From positions 29,082 to 93,081 of the forward strand of contig CAKZKR010000108.1 of NCBI GenBank assembly GCA_937124615.1: a DNA stretch of 64,000 nt, given 5' to 3'. The stretch comes from an uncultured bacterium (GTDB taxonomy: Bacteria > Hydrogenedentota > Hydrogenedentia > Hydrogenedentales > Hydrogenedentaceae). The position numbers were made by a program, and so were the translations under genes. Positions 9,327-18,552 of the stretch are shown here, piece by piece. Position 1 is the first letter of the stretch. Every line of letters begins with the position of its first letter. The notes below the pieces were generated by a model. It did not search any database, was not told where the DNA came from, and saw only the letters and a list, made by a program, of their open reading frames with translations.

Positions 9327-11231
9327 ATGGTTCGAATAAAAGGGATTATCTTTCTAACATTTATATTTTGCTTTTCACTAATATCCATTGTTTTTATAAC
9401 CATCTGGGAAAAAGACATTATATCTTATAACAGAAAAAGTTCTGACTATGTTATAGAGAGCAATTATAAATTGTCTCTCGAGAGAATCGAAAAATCGGAT
9501 GAATATTTGTGTAATATTATTGATACAATCCAAACTTCTTTGTCAAGAAAAATAATAAATACGACAGATAGAGTATTATTAAATCTGTTTTTTACAACAA
9601 TATTGCAAAAGAATCCATTTATAAAAACATTTGAGTTAGTATTACCTAATAAATATGAATATAAAATCATACCTACTTCTTCAGGCTGGAAAACAATATC
9701 ACTTACCTCAGGAGAAAAAGGTTTTTTAAAAAAGACGGCTAACTGGACAGAAGATGGAATTCAATTGTTAGAAGAAAATATAGAAGAGGTATCGTCTGAA
9801 CAAAGTCTAACTAACAATGCGTGGTATAAAGAGGCAATATCATTGTGTTTACAACAAAGTATGCAAAATAGGCAAGGCATACCTAAAATATGGTTTACAT
9901 TCCCGGAGATAAATGAGATGTCTCCTATGATGAATTCGAGAATGGCAATGGCTATTGGATATGAAGATTCTCCGTATTCCGTAATCTCATGGGAGATAGA
10001 TTGGTCATGGCTACAAAATATCATGTCTGATATATATAGGGATTATTCAGTATATACTTATATTCTTAGTAACAAATATGTTGTTTGTAAATTAGGTATG
10101 GAAAGTGTCTCAAATCGAGATATAATAAAATCAGCGTCATTACAAAACCTTCCGGAGGAAATAAAAGAGATTATTTCGGCACACAAAGATGAGACGAATC
10201 CTTATCTTTTTAAGAAAACAGATGGATTGATTGTAGTTCAAAGATACTTGTTTATGTATAACATCCCTCTATTATGTGTTTTCGATATTCACCAGAGTTT
10301 TAGTATGGCAAATATAAAAGTATACACCATCTTTTTGCTTTTCATGATCTTTATAATCTTAGTATTTGCTTACATAATTTTAGGAAGTGTTATAACGAGA
10401 CCTATTAAGAAAATATCTCACTGGTTGGAAAATCCAAAAGTTGAGGGGCAGGAACCACCTTTACATTTTTGGGTAATAGAATATGAAACATTAATGAACA
10501 AGATATACTCCATATTATATTTCTGGAAATTTTGGGCTGTAGATATAAAAGAAAAGGGAGACGAAATAGTGAGAGAAGATTTGAAAGAGAAAAGAGATAG
10601 GGACATATTTATTTTTTCTGAAGAGGGGAGAGGCGGGATTCCAATTGAAACTGTAAACAGTTTGTATAGAGAAAATATTAGGTTACAAAGACAGATTGAA
10701 TCATTAAATCAATATTATTTGAATAAGATTGATGGTGACAATAAAGAGAAATTAAAGATACAGGGTTTCGTAATTGCACTGAGAGATATAATTTTAATTT
10801 CAAATGACAAGGATAAGGATTTAAAAGAAAAGATAAAAGATATTCTTGAAATTATGCAGAATACATTAAAAACAGAAAACTCAGGTATTTGGCAGGTAGA
10901 GGAAGATAGGGGCACATTGGTGCCGTTATTTGTAATTTCGGACGATAAAGAAAATGGTAAAACAATAGACAATTGTAAGTTTATTATAGAAAATCTTGAA
11001 TGGTCAGAAGTATTAGCAATCCGGTCCGCAAAACAGGACTACCGGTCAAATATGCTAACAAAGTCATTAGATGCAGAATCTTTTATTTTTGCACCTATTC
11101 GTACAAATAAAAACAAAAAAACAGATAAAATATTAATAACATACAATAAAGAACCTAAAAATTGGGATATGAATGATGAAAATTTTGTTATTATTGTTAG
11201 CAAAATCTTGTTTCAAATATATTTAACTTAG
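9327..11231 (+). CDS. Membrane sensor protein with periplasmic domain and GAF-like C terminus, no visible output domain
   Basis: A 634-residue protein. It has a membrane segment at about 7-27, a large extracytoplasmic region (28-330) of a size and layout typical of Cache-type sensory domains, and a second membrane segment at about 332-355. The juxtamembrane stretch ITRPIKKISHWLENP resembles a HAMP start. A coiled-coil region (about 440-470) precedes a C-terminal 480-634 module that looks like a GAF domain. No histidine kinase, GGDEF, EAL, PP2C or methyl-accepting signature is visible, so the output is unclear. The gene lies 16 bp upstream of a purine permease and probably shares its transcript. 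Domain assignments beyond the topology are inference. Confidence 0.6.
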   Translation: MVRIKGIIFLTFIFCFSLISIVFITIWEKDIISYNRKSSDYVIESNYKLSLERIEKSDEYLCNIIDTIQTSLSRKIINTTDRVLLNLFFTTILQKNPFIKTFELVLPNKYEYKIIPTSSGWKTISLTSGEKGFLKKTANWTEDGIQLLEENIEEVSSEQSLTNNAWYKEAISLCLQQSMQNRQGIPKIWFTFPEINEMSPMMNSRMAMAIGYEDSPYSVISWEIDWSWLQNIMSDIYRDYSVYTYILSNKYVVCKLGMESVSNRDIIKSASLQNLPEEIKEIISAHKDETNPYLFKKTDGLIVVQRYLFMYNIPLLCVFDIHQSFSMANIKVYTIFLLFMIFIILVFAYIILGSVITRPIKKISHWLENPKVEGQEPPLHFWVIEYETLMNKIYSILYFWKFWAVDIKEKGDEIVREDLKEKRDRDIFIFSEEGRGGIPIETVNSLYRENIRLQRQIESLNQYYLNKIDGDNKEKLKIQGFVIALRDIILISNDKDKDLKEKIKDILEIMQNTLKTENSGIWQVEEDRGTLVPLFVISDDKENGKTIDNCKFIIENLEWSEVLAIRSAKQDYRSNMLTKSLDAESFIFAPIRTNKNKKTDKILITYNKEPKNWDMNDENFVIIVSKILFQIYLT

Positions 11232-11247
11232 AAAAAAGGGGATAAGA

Positions 11248-12606
11248 ATGTATTTTTTGTTAAATCAAGTATTTCATTTAGAAAAGGAGGAAACCACTAT
11301 AAAAAGGGAAGTGATAGGAGGTATTACAACATTTTGTACTATGAGTTATATCATATTTGTTCAGCCTGCAATATTGTCTATAGCAGGAATGGATTATAAC
11401 TCTGTAATACTTGCCACATGTATCTCTTCTGCAATCGCATGTTTTCTTATGGCGTTTTTGTCAAACTATCCATTTGCATTAGCACCCGGAATGGGTGAAA
11501 ATTTTTTGTTTACCTTTACATTATGCCTGGGAATGGGATTTTCGTGGCAATCATCATTAGCCATTGTGTTTTTGTCTGGACTTTTGTTTGTTTTCTTATC
11601 ATTGTTTAAAACGAGAGAAAGAATTATAGATGTATTCCCGGATTGTTTAAAAAATGCAATACCATCAGGTATAGGACTATTGATCACATTTGTTGGATTA
11701 CAATGGGCAGGGCTTATTATTGTAAATCAGGGGACAATGGTATCTATAGGAAATTTAACAAAAGCTATTCCCTTAGTAACTATTTTTTCCTTATTTATAA
11801 TTCTTTTTCTGCAAAATATTAAATTTACAGGAGCTATTTTAGTCGGAATATTCTTTTCGGCAATTACTTATTTATTATTAGGAGTTATTCCATTAACAAA
11901 ACCAGAGTTTAGTTATTCTTTTTCGACATTTTTTAAACTCGATTTTTATGTATTAGTAGAAAAATGGCATGATGCGATACCTGCAATTTTAATTTTTTTC
12001 TTCCTCGATTTGTTTGATACAGTTGGTACATTAGTAGGAGTAAGTAACACCGCAGGTTTTATGAAAGAAGGGAAATTGCCCAGAGCCGGTGGAGCATTTT
12101 TATCGGATGCATTAGGGACATGCATCGGTGCATTATGTGGTACATCAACAGTAACAAGTTATGTTGAAAGTGCATCTGGTGTTGTTGTAGGAGCAAGAAC
12201 GGGTTTGGCTTCTGTTATTACAGGAATTTGTTTTATATTAACAATACCGTTAGTTCCTGTTCTATCTATATTAGGTTATAATGCCGGTCCTGATTATTAT
12301 ACGGAAATAGGGATGCGGGGAGTAAATTTTAGCATGTATCCTGCGGTTGCCCCGGCTCTAATCGTAATTGGTTTCTTAATGATGGGTAGCGTAAAAAGAA
12401 TACTCTGGGAGGATATTTCAGATGGATTCCCCGCTTTTTTGACCATAATATTTATGGCTTTTGGATATGGAATAACAGAAGGTATAAGTATCGGTTGTAT
12501 TTCTTATGTTGTAACAAAATGTTTGGTCGGAAAATACAGGGAAGTAAATAAATGGATGTATTTTATAACGCTTGCATTTTTGTTGAGATACATCTTTCTA
12601 AAGTAG
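11248..12606 (+). CDS. AzgA-type NCS2 purine permease (adenine/guanine/hypoxanthine)
   Basis: A polytopic inner-membrane transporter of 452 residues, predicted to import purine bases by cation symport. Family signatures are EVIGGITTFCTMSYIIFVQP near the N terminus, the FALAPGMGENFLF block around residue 75, DLFDTVGTLVGVSNTAGFM, and GTSTVTSYVESASGVVVGAR. These match the AzgA/GhxP branch rather than the uracil/xanthine branch. AAAGGGG precedes the ATG. It follows the orphan sensor by 16 bp, which suggests joint expression. The exact purine is not determined by sequence. It ends 17 bp from the convergent trpB2 gene, with no clear terminator. Confidence 0.88.
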   Translation: MYFLLNQVFHLEKEETTIKREVIGGITTFCTMSYIIFVQPAILSIAGMDYNSVILATCISSAIACFLMAFLSNYPFALAPGMGENFLFTFTLCLGMGFSWQSSLAIVFLSGLLFVFLSLFKTRERIIDVFPDCLKNAIPSGIGLLITFVGLQWAGLIIVNQGTMVSIGNLTKAIPLVTIFSLFIILFLQNIKFTGAILVGIFFSAITYLLLGVIPLTKPEFSYSFSTFFKLDFYVLVEKWHDAIPAILIFFFLDLFDTVGTLVGVSNTAGFMKEGKLPRAGGAFLSDALGTCIGALCGTSTVTSYVESASGVVVGARTGLASVITGICFILTIPLVPVLSILGYNAGPDYYTEIGMRGVNFSMYPAVAPALIVIGFLMMGSVKRILWEDISDGFPAFLTIIFMAFGYGITEGISIGCISYVVTKCLVGKYREVNKWMYFITLAFLLRYIFLK

Positions 12607-12623
12607 ATTAAATAAATGTACGA

Positions 12624-13988
12624 TTATACTTTAGGAATACTATCAAATCCTGATTTTAGTATGTCTTCACCTAATTCATAATCAGGCAAATCGTTATTCA
12701 GGTATGCTTCGTATGCAGACATATCAAAATGGCCATGACCACTGAGATTGAACAAAATTGTTTTAGCCTCGCCTGTTTCTTTACATTTTAATGCCTCATC
12801 TATTGCAATTCGAATGGCATGACCACTTTCTGGTGCAGAAATAATCCCTTCACATTTTGCAAAAAGAATGTTTGCTTCAAAAACAGGATTTTGAAGAACA
12901 GATATAGGAGTAATTATATTGTGGCGTATGAGATGAGCAACTTGTGCTGCAACTCCATGGTATCTTAAACCACCAGCATGAATTCCAGGAGGCATAAAAT
13001 TATGCCCTAATGTATATTGTTTTAATAATGGTGTCATTCCTGCGGTATCACCAAAATCATAAGCATACAGACCCCGTGTCATGGTTGGGCATGCTGCGGG
13101 TTCAACAGCAAGGAATGTAATTTTTTTACCTTTTTTCAAAACATCCTGAGCATAAGGGAAAGCAAGTCCCGCAAAATTAGAACCACCTCCGACACAACCG
13201 ATAACAATATCTGGATACTCTCCAACGCTATCCATTTGTAATTTTGCTTCTTCACCGATGATTGTTTGATGTAGCAAAACATGATTTAATACGCTACCTA
13301 ATGTATATTTCATCTTGCCTTCACTTTTTACTGCTACTTCAATTGCTTCTGATATGGCGATTCCTAAACTCCCTGTGCTTTCAGGGTCTTGGGTCAATAT
13401 TTGATTTCCAAAATCTGTCGTATCACTGGGACTTGCTATAACTTTTGCTCCATAACTTTGCATTAATGTCCTTCGATATGGTTTTTGTTTAAAACTAATC
13501 TTAACCATATAAACAATGCAGGACATATCAAACATGCTACATGCAATTGATAAGGCCGTTCCCCATTGTCCTGCTCCTGTTTCTGTAGTAAGTCCATGGA
13601 TACCTTCTTTTTGATTGTAGTATGCCTGAGCAACAGCAGTATTTAATTTATGACTACCTGAAGGGCTTACGCTTTCATTTTTATAAAATATTTTTGCCGG
13701 AGTGTCTAATGCCTTTTCCAAACGATAGGCCCTTCGAAGGGGTGTTGGCCTCCATAATCTATAAATATCCATTATCTCACCCGGGATAGAAATATACGGC
13801 TGATTCGAAACCTCTTGTTCAATTAGAGCATTAGGGAAAATCGCTTGTAAAGCAGATGGCTCAATAGGTTGATGTGTCGCAGGATGCAGAGGAGGTGGAA
13901 GGGGGGATGGCAAGTCAGAATTAATGTTATACCACGCATCAGGAAGTTTTGCAGGGTCTAACAATATATTGTAGTAATACTCTTTCAT
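12624..13988 (-). CDS. trpB2: TrpB2-type tryptophan synthase beta-like PLP enzyme
   Basis: TrpB2 enzymes are PLP-dependent and make tryptophan from indole and serine (or phosphoserine), or salvage indole. The 454-residue sequence has the TrpB2-specific N-terminal extension ([15 protein letters not shown] and a Pro-rich stretch), [15 protein letters not shown] around 80-94, the PLP lysine K114 in [20 protein letters not shown], and the phosphate-binding [13 protein letters not shown]. No trpA or other trp gene is nearby, consistent with TrpB2 acting alone. A GAGGGAT ribosome site precedes the ATG. A possible sigma70 promoter lies at 14035-14063. Confidence 0.93.
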   Translation of the reverse strand: MKEYYYNILLDPAKLPDAWYNINSDLPSPLPPPLHPATHQPIEPSALQAIFPNALIEQEVSNQPYISIPGEIMDIYRLWRPTPLRRAYRLEKALDTPAKIFYKNESVSPSGSHKLNTAVAQAYYNQKEGIHGLTTETGAGQWGTALSIACSMFDMSCIVYMVKISFKQKPYRRTLMQSYGAKVIASPSDTTDFGNQILTQDPESTGSLGIAISEAIEVAVKSEGKMKYTLGSVLNHVLLHQTIIGEEAKLQMDSVGEYPDIVIGCVGGGSNFAGLAFPYAQDVLKKGKKITFLAVEPAACPTMTRGLYAYDFGDTAGMTPLLKQYTLGHNFMPPGIHAGGLRYHGVAAQVAHLIRHNIITPISVLQNPVFEANILFAKCEGIISAPESGHAIRIAIDEALKCKETGEAKTILFNLSGHGHFDMSAYEAYLNNDLPDYELGEDILKSGFDSIPKV

Positions 13989-14034
13989 AATTTATCCCTC
14001 ATAAAAGGTTAATATTTATGATTTAAAAAAAATA

Positions 14035-14063
14035 TTTATATTATGAGAAGTTAGATAATACAA
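14035..14063 (-). promoter_or_regulatory. Possible sigma70 promoter of trpB2
   Basis: On the minus strand, TTGTAT (14058-14063) is followed by a 17-base spacer and TATAAA (14035-14040). The -10 box matches five of six consensus positions; the -35 matches only three. It would start transcription about 40 bases upstream of the trpB2 ATG. In such AT-rich DNA this could be chance. Confidence 0.35.
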
Positions 14064-14098
14064 AAAATAAAAATAAAAAATCTAATTATAAAATAAAA

Positions 14099-14470
14099 CT
14101 CTGAGAGTAATCCTGTAAGCCGGATTCTGTCTAAAGGAATTACCCTTCGAGACGGCCATTCCTCTGGGATATAGGTCGCCCTATACCTCAAGCTTCCTAC
14201 CCGGGAACAGCGCGGGCCACGCTATCGTTCCCCTATTTGGAATTGCTCCCGGTGGGGTTTAGCAAGCCATCATGTTACCATGATGCTGGTGCGCTCTTAC
14301 CGCACCTTTTCACCATTGCCGATAGTTACCAGAAGCAACTATTTAGGCTGTGTATTTTCTGTTCCACTTTCCGTCGGGTTGCCCCGCCTTCGTGTTACGA
14401 AGCACCGTGCCCTTCGGAGTCCGGACTTTCCTCGACATTTCTGCCGTAGCCGTCCAGATTGCTCTCAGAG
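14099..14470 (-). ncRNA. rnpB: RNase P RNA, bacterial type A
   Basis: This is the catalytic RNA of RNase P, which trims the 5' leader of pre-tRNAs. On the minus strand the 5' conserved block GAGGAAAGTCCGGAC lies at about 14419-14434, and the 3' block AGACAGAATCCGGCTTAC at 14115-14132. The two ends, ctctcagag (14462-14470) and ctctgagag (14099-14107), are exact complements and form helix P1, which fixes the ends well. The length of about 372 nt fits a type A molecule. A T-rich run follows P1 on the minus strand and may end transcription. The region is far more G+C-rich than its surroundings. Open frames on the plus strand here are artefacts. Confidence 0.95.
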
Positions 14471-14589
14471 TATTAAAATTTTACCGAAAATGCTACCTAA
14501 TAATCTATTTTTTAAATAATACGAAAAACGATTTTCAGATAAATTTTATTATTTTATAAATGAAAATAATTCAACGGCTTGAAGAATAT

Positions 14590-15816
14590 TTATATTTGAA
14601 CAAGGCTTGACAACTGCAATATTGGTAGGAACAAAGCAACAATTATGGAACCAACTACAATGCCCATAAGGCCGATAAGCATGGGTTCAATAAGACTGGT
14701 GAGACCATCTACTTTGGCTTGAACTTCTGAGTCATAAAAATCAGATATTTTCTTTAACATCGATTCTAACTCACCAGTCTTTTCACCTACTGCTATCATT
14801 CGAGTAACCATAGGAGGAAATGCACCGGATCTCCCTAAAGGTTCTGATAATGCTTCACCATTTCGGACACTTTCACCTGATTGTCGAACAGCACGAGCAA
14901 ATACTTCATTTCCGGCAGTTCTTTCAACTATTTCTAATGCCTGTAATATAGGAACACCACTTTTTAAAAGAGTACTTAATGTCCTTGTAAACCTGCTGAT
15001 TGATACTTTACGAAGTAAATCTCCAAAAACAGGAAGTCTCAATTTTATTTGATCTAGGTTATATCTTCCTATTTCAGTAGAACCATAAATGCGCAAAAAG
15101 GCCACTATCCCAATGATAGATCCTATGATAATGAGCCATGCATAAACGGTTCTTAATGCATGACTTAAATTAATTAAAAATTGTGTAGGAGCCGGCAATT
15201 TTTTTCCAAAACTCCCGAATATTTCTGCAAATTGTGGAACAACAAAGATAATAAGACCCGTTGCAATTAATATTATCATACTAAATGCTACAACGGGATA
15301 TGTCATAGCAGACCGAATTCTGCGTTTTAAATCTTCTGATGCTTCTAAGTAATCCGCAAGTTGCATTAATACTCCATCTAAATCACCACCTGCTTCACCG
15401 GCACGAACCATACTAACATACAAGTCTGGAAATGCCCTGGGATATTTTCTTAGTGCATCAGAAAATGTTTCACCTGCTTCCACATCTTGTGCTACTGAAT
15501 CAATAACAACAGCGAAATTAGGGTCTTCTGTCTGGTCGGCTAATATGTCAAGTCCTTGTAGTAGAGGTAACCCAGCACTGACAATAGTGGACAATTGACG
15601 GGTAAAGACAAGTAAGTCTGCCGTTTTTACTTTTTTTAATTTAGCACCACCTCCTAAAGAAAAACCAAAAACTTTTTTTTCTTCTTCAACTAATTTGTCA
15701 ACGGATAATCCTTTTAACTGAAGTTGTTGCATCGCATTTTGCCGGCTGTCAGCATTAATTGTTCCGCGGTGTTTCGTACCTTTGGTATCTCTTGCTACAT
15801 AACTAAATACAGCCAT
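14590..15816 (-). CDS. pilC: Type II secretion / type IV pilus inner-membrane protein PilC (GspF family)
   Basis: PilC/GspF is the polytopic platform protein of type IV pilus and type II secretion machines. The 408 residues contain the typical N terminus (MAVFSYVARDTKGTKHRG), two tandem GspF domains (about 70-190 and 270-395), VFTRQLSTIVSAGLPLLQGL and its repeat TRTLSTLLKSGVPILQALE, and three hydrophobic segments. AAGGAG precedes the ATG. It is a single gene here, separated from the other pilus component in the window (pilT at 31808), so the machine is encoded in dispersed loci. Pilus versus secretion use cannot be decided from this gene alone. Confidence 0.93.
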   Translation of the reverse strand: MAVFSYVARDTKGTKHRGTINADSRQNAMQQLQLKGLSVDKLVEEEKKVFGFSLGGGAKLKKVKTADLLVFTRQLSTIVSAGLPLLQGLDILADQTEDPNFAVVIDSVAQDVEAGETFSDALRKYPRAFPDLYVSMVRAGEAGGDLDGVLMQLADYLEASEDLKRRIRSAMTYPVVAFSMIILIATGLIIFVVPQFAEIFGSFGKKLPAPTQFLINLSHALRTVYAWLIIIGSIIGIVAFLRIYGSTEIGRYNLDQIKLRLPVFGDLLRKVSISRFTRTLSTLLKSGVPILQALEIVERTAGNEVFARAVRQSGESVRNGEALSEPLGRSGAFPPMVTRMIAVGEKTGELESMLKKISDFYDSEVQAKVDGLTSLIEPMLIGLMGIVVGSIIVALFLPILQLSSLVQI

Positions 15817-15871
15817 ATATTTCTCCTTAAAAATAAAATTTTTATATTTTGTTTTACATCAAATATATTTA

Positions 15872-15901
15872 TTGATTTCTGTTTATGTCCTTAATGATAA
15901 T
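15872..15901 (+). promoter_or_regulatory. Candidate sodB promoter with overlapping Fur-like half site
   Basis: TTGATT (15872-15877) and GATAAT (15896-15901) are separated by 18 bases and match sigma70 boxes at four and five of six positions. The -10 box lies within TAATGATAAT, which equals the left half of the classical Fur box; the right half is poorly conserved. The transcript would have a leader of about 50 bases. The promoter is plausible; control by Fur is speculation. Confidence 0.4.
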
Positions 15902-15959
15902 TATACAATAAATAATGTAAAAACAAATACAATTATAAAAATTATAGAGGAGCACGTCT

Positions 15960-16562
15960 ATGAATATCACACTTCCACAACTTCCTTACGAACATAATGC
16001 ATTAGAACCATATATCAGTTTAGAAACAATCAATTACCATTATGGAAAACATCATCAAAATTATATAAATAACTTGAATAAATTATTAGAAAATTCCACA
16101 ATGAAAGAGAAAAATTTAGAAGAAATAATTATAAATTCAGAAGGACCTATTTTTAATAATTCAGCACAAGTATGGAATCATACATTTTATTGGAATTGTT
16201 TATCTCCAAATAAAACAAAGCCAGGGGATATTTTGGTTAAGGTAATAGAGGAAAACTTTGGAAGTATTGAAAACATGATTGACAGTTTACAACAATCAGC
16301 AATTTCCTTATTTGGCTCTGGCTGGGCATGGTTGGTTTATGAAGAGGGTTCTCTAAAAATAACACAAACAAGCAATGCGGATTTACCGATGAAACATAGA
16401 CAATTTGCATTATTTACAATTGATGTATGGGAACATGCTTACTACATCGATGTTCGTAATGACCGAGCAAAATATGTCCAAAATGTTTTAAACAACTTAA
16501 TAAACTGGAACTTTATTGAAGAAAATTACTTGAAAGCGAAAAAAGGTATAAAATACTTTTGA
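15960..16562 (+). CDS. sodB: Superoxide dismutase, Fe-type
   Basis: This cytoplasmic enzyme converts superoxide to oxygen and hydrogen peroxide. The 200-residue length is typical. Metal ligands are visible at H27 (INYHYGKHHQNY), H74 (QVWNHTFYW) and D155/H159 (DVWEHAYYID). Gln70 in the AQVWNH motif is the position and residue typical of Fe-SODs; Mn-SODs usually carry this glutamine elsewhere. No signal peptide is present. A GAGGAG ribosome site precedes the ATG. It is first of a plus-strand series, 38 bp ahead of a Crp-family regulator. It shows that the organism meets oxygen despite ferredoxin-linked anaerobic enzymes. Confidence 0.95.
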   Translation: MNITLPQLPYEHNALEPYISLETINYHYGKHHQNYINNLNKLLENSTMKEKNLEEIIINSEGPIFNNSAQVWNHTFYWNCLSPNKTKPGDILVKVIEENFGSIENMIDSLQQSAISLFGSGWAWLVYEEGSLKITQTSNADLPMKHRQFALFTIDVWEHAYYIDVRNDRAKYVQNVLNNLINWNFIEENYLKAKKGIKYF

Positions 16563-16600
16563 ACAAAATAGGCATAAAAATATGAAGAAAAAAGAAAAAT

Positions 16601-17293
16601 ATGCACGATTTCAATGTAGAAAAAAAGTTTAAAAGGGTAATCGAGAATGATGTTTTCTTTTCGACATTTTCAGATGAATTTAAAGAAATCATAAAAAAGA
16701 AATTTCATTTCCGCACATATGATAAGAGTCAGATTATTTATTTCCCACAAGAAAAAATCACACATATTTATATTGTTCATAGTGGCAAGATTCGAATAAC
16801 AAGAGTTAGTGAAACAGGGAAAAAAGTTACATTTAGACATGTTATCGCAGGAGATATTTTTGGTGATGAGATATTATTAGGCAAGAAAAAGAGGGAAGAA
16901 TATGCGGAATCGCTCATAAAATCGGGTATATGGATAATTCCTGTTTATGACTTTATAAAAATTATAGAGGAAAACAACACATTTTCAAAACTTTATGCAG
17001 AAAAATTGCTGAAAAGATGTAAAGAATATGAAGAAACAATTGCAGACAATATTTTGTATAATGCGATAAAACAGTTAGCAAGGAGAATTATAAGGGAAAT
17101 AAAAAGAGAAGCAACTCCGACAAAAAAATTGATAATAACACATCAAGAATTAGCAAATTTATTGGGTATTCGTAGAGAGACAATAACAGTTTGTTTGACA
17201 ATTTTAGAAAAAGAAGGGTTTATAGAAAAGGGAAAGGGTAGTATAATAATAAAAAATCAGAGTAGTTTTGAGAATTGGATAGAGAAAACATAA
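16601..17293 (+). CDS. Crp/Fnr-family transcriptional regulator
   Basis: A 230-residue protein with an N-terminal cyclic-nucleotide-binding-type beta barrel (about 20-140; IVHSGKIRITRVSETGKKVTFRHVIAGDIFGDE) and a C-terminal winged helix (about 150-225). The recognition region is ELANLLGIRRETITVCLTIL. The cysteine cluster that binds an iron-sulfur cluster in Fnr is absent from the N terminus, so an oxygen-sensing FNR is unlikely. The arginine/serine pair that would bind cAMP is also not evident, so the signal is unknown. Position between sodB and glgC suggests a stress or energy-status role, but this is only context. An earlier ATG at 16582 is out of frame. Confidence 0.85.
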   Translation: MHDFNVEKKFKRVIENDVFFSTFSDEFKEIIKKKFHFRTYDKSQIIYFPQEKITHIYIVHSGKIRITRVSETGKKVTFRHVIAGDIFGDEILLGKKKREEYAESLIKSGIWIIPVYDFIKIIEENNTFSKLYAEKLLKRCKEYEETIADNILYNAIKQLARRIIREIKREATPTKKLIITHQELANLLGIRRETITVCLTILEKEGFIEKGKGSIIIKNQSSFENWIEKT

Positions 17294-17323
17294 TACAATA
17301 TTAAATAATCTCAAGGAGTAGTT

Positions 17324-18541
17324 ATGGAAGTTTCAATGAAAGATGTTCTTGCGGTTTTGCTTGCCGGGGGGGCTGGTGAAAGATTACATCCCCTTACACG
17401 AAATAGAGCAAAACCAGCTGTTCCTTTTGGTGGTATTTATAGAATCGTAGACTTTACACTTTCTAATTGTATCAACTCAAATTGTAGAAGAATACAGGTA
17501 CTTGTTCAATATAAATCAAATTCACTGACGAGGCATATAAGGAATGCATGGAATATAGTTCACAGAGAATTGGGAGAGTTTATAGATATAATTCCACCAC
17601 AAATGCGGATAAATGATAGTTGGTATAAGGGAACTGCAGATGCAATATACCAAAATTTATATTCGATTGACCAGGAAGACCCCAAAACAGTTCTTGTATT
17701 AGCAGGCGACCATATATATAAAATGGACTATCAAAAAATGATTAAATACCATCACGAACGAGAAGCAGAACTAACCATTTCTGCTTTTGAAGTTCCCATA
17801 GAAGAAGGTTCTCGTTTTGGTATTATGCAGATAGATAAAAATAATAAGATTATAGGATTTGAAGAGAAACCTAAAAATCCAAAACCTATACCCAATAAAC
17901 CGGATAAATGTCTCGCCTCTATGGGAATATATGTTTTTGATAGAAAATTGTTAACAAATGCAGTAAAAGAAGATGCAGAAAGGACCGCTTCTGACCATGA
18001 TTTTGGCAAAAATATAATTCCAAAATTAATAGAAAAAAATAATGTTTATGCATATCCCTTTGAGGATTTAAATAAAAAAGAAATACCATATTGGAGAGAT
18101 GTGGGAACGATTGACGGTTATTGGGAAGCAAATATGGACCTTGTTGAAGTAACACCTTTGTTTAATTTATACGACCGTGACTGGCCTGTAAGAACTGTTG
18201 TTCCTTCTCGCCCTCCTGCTAAATTTGTCTTTGCAGATTTCGGACATCGTATAGGTGTTGCTTTGGACTCTATTGTAAGTCCAGGCTGTATTATAAGTGG
18301 GGGTATGGTTAAAAGAAGTGTTCTGTCAACCGATGTTCGTGTGAATAGTTATGCATATGTGGAAGAATCCATTCTTTTTGATGGTTGTAATATTGGAAGA
18401 CATTCAAAAATTCGTCGGGCTATTGTCGAAAAAAATGTGCATATACCCGATAACACAGTAATTGGCTATGACCTTGAAGAAGATTCCAAAAAATATCGTG
18501 TTACATCAACAGGTATTGTAGTGGTGGAAAAGAAAGTATAA
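17324..18541 (+). CDS. glgC: Glucose-1-phosphate adenylyltransferase
   Basis: GlgC makes ADP-glucose from glucose 1-phosphate and ATP, the committed step of glycogen synthesis. The 405 residues carry the nucleotidyltransferase start LAVLLAGGAGERLHPLT, KPAVPFGGIYRIVDFTLSNC, the GTADAIYQN block and the VLVLAGDHIYKMDY motif. A C-terminal left-handed beta-helix region follows from about residue 300 (VSPGCIISGG, SILFDGCNIG). The starting ATG has AAGGAG seven bases upstream; an internal ATG at codon 5 is less favoured. No glycogen synthase gene lies in the window. It sits between the Crp-type regulator and a TPR protein with short gaps. Confidence 0.95.
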   Translation: MEVSMKDVLAVLLAGGAGERLHPLTRNRAKPAVPFGGIYRIVDFTLSNCINSNCRRIQVLVQYKSNSLTRHIRNAWNIVHRELGEFIDIIPPQMRINDSWYKGTADAIYQNLYSIDQEDPKTVLVLAGDHIYKMDYQKMIKYHHEREAELTISAFEVPIEEGSRFGIMQIDKNNKIIGFEEKPKNPKPIPNKPDKCLASMGIYVFDRKLLTNAVKEDAERTASDHDFGKNIIPKLIEKNNVYAYPFEDLNKKEIPYWRDVGTIDGYWEANMDLVEVTPLFNLYDRDWPVRTVVPSRPPAKFVFADFGHRIGVALDSIVSPGCIISGGMVKRSVLSTDVRVNSYAYVEESILFDGCNIGRHSKIRRAIVEKNVHIPDNTVIGYDLEEDSKKYRVTSTGIVVVEKKV

Positions 18542-18552
18542 AGTGTTCATAT

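Noticed and set aside
14237..14559. Several plus-strand open frames of 69 to 79 codons
   Set aside because: They are the antisense of RNase P RNA and its flank, whose conserved blocks and P1 helix are clear; the frames show no protein-like pattern.
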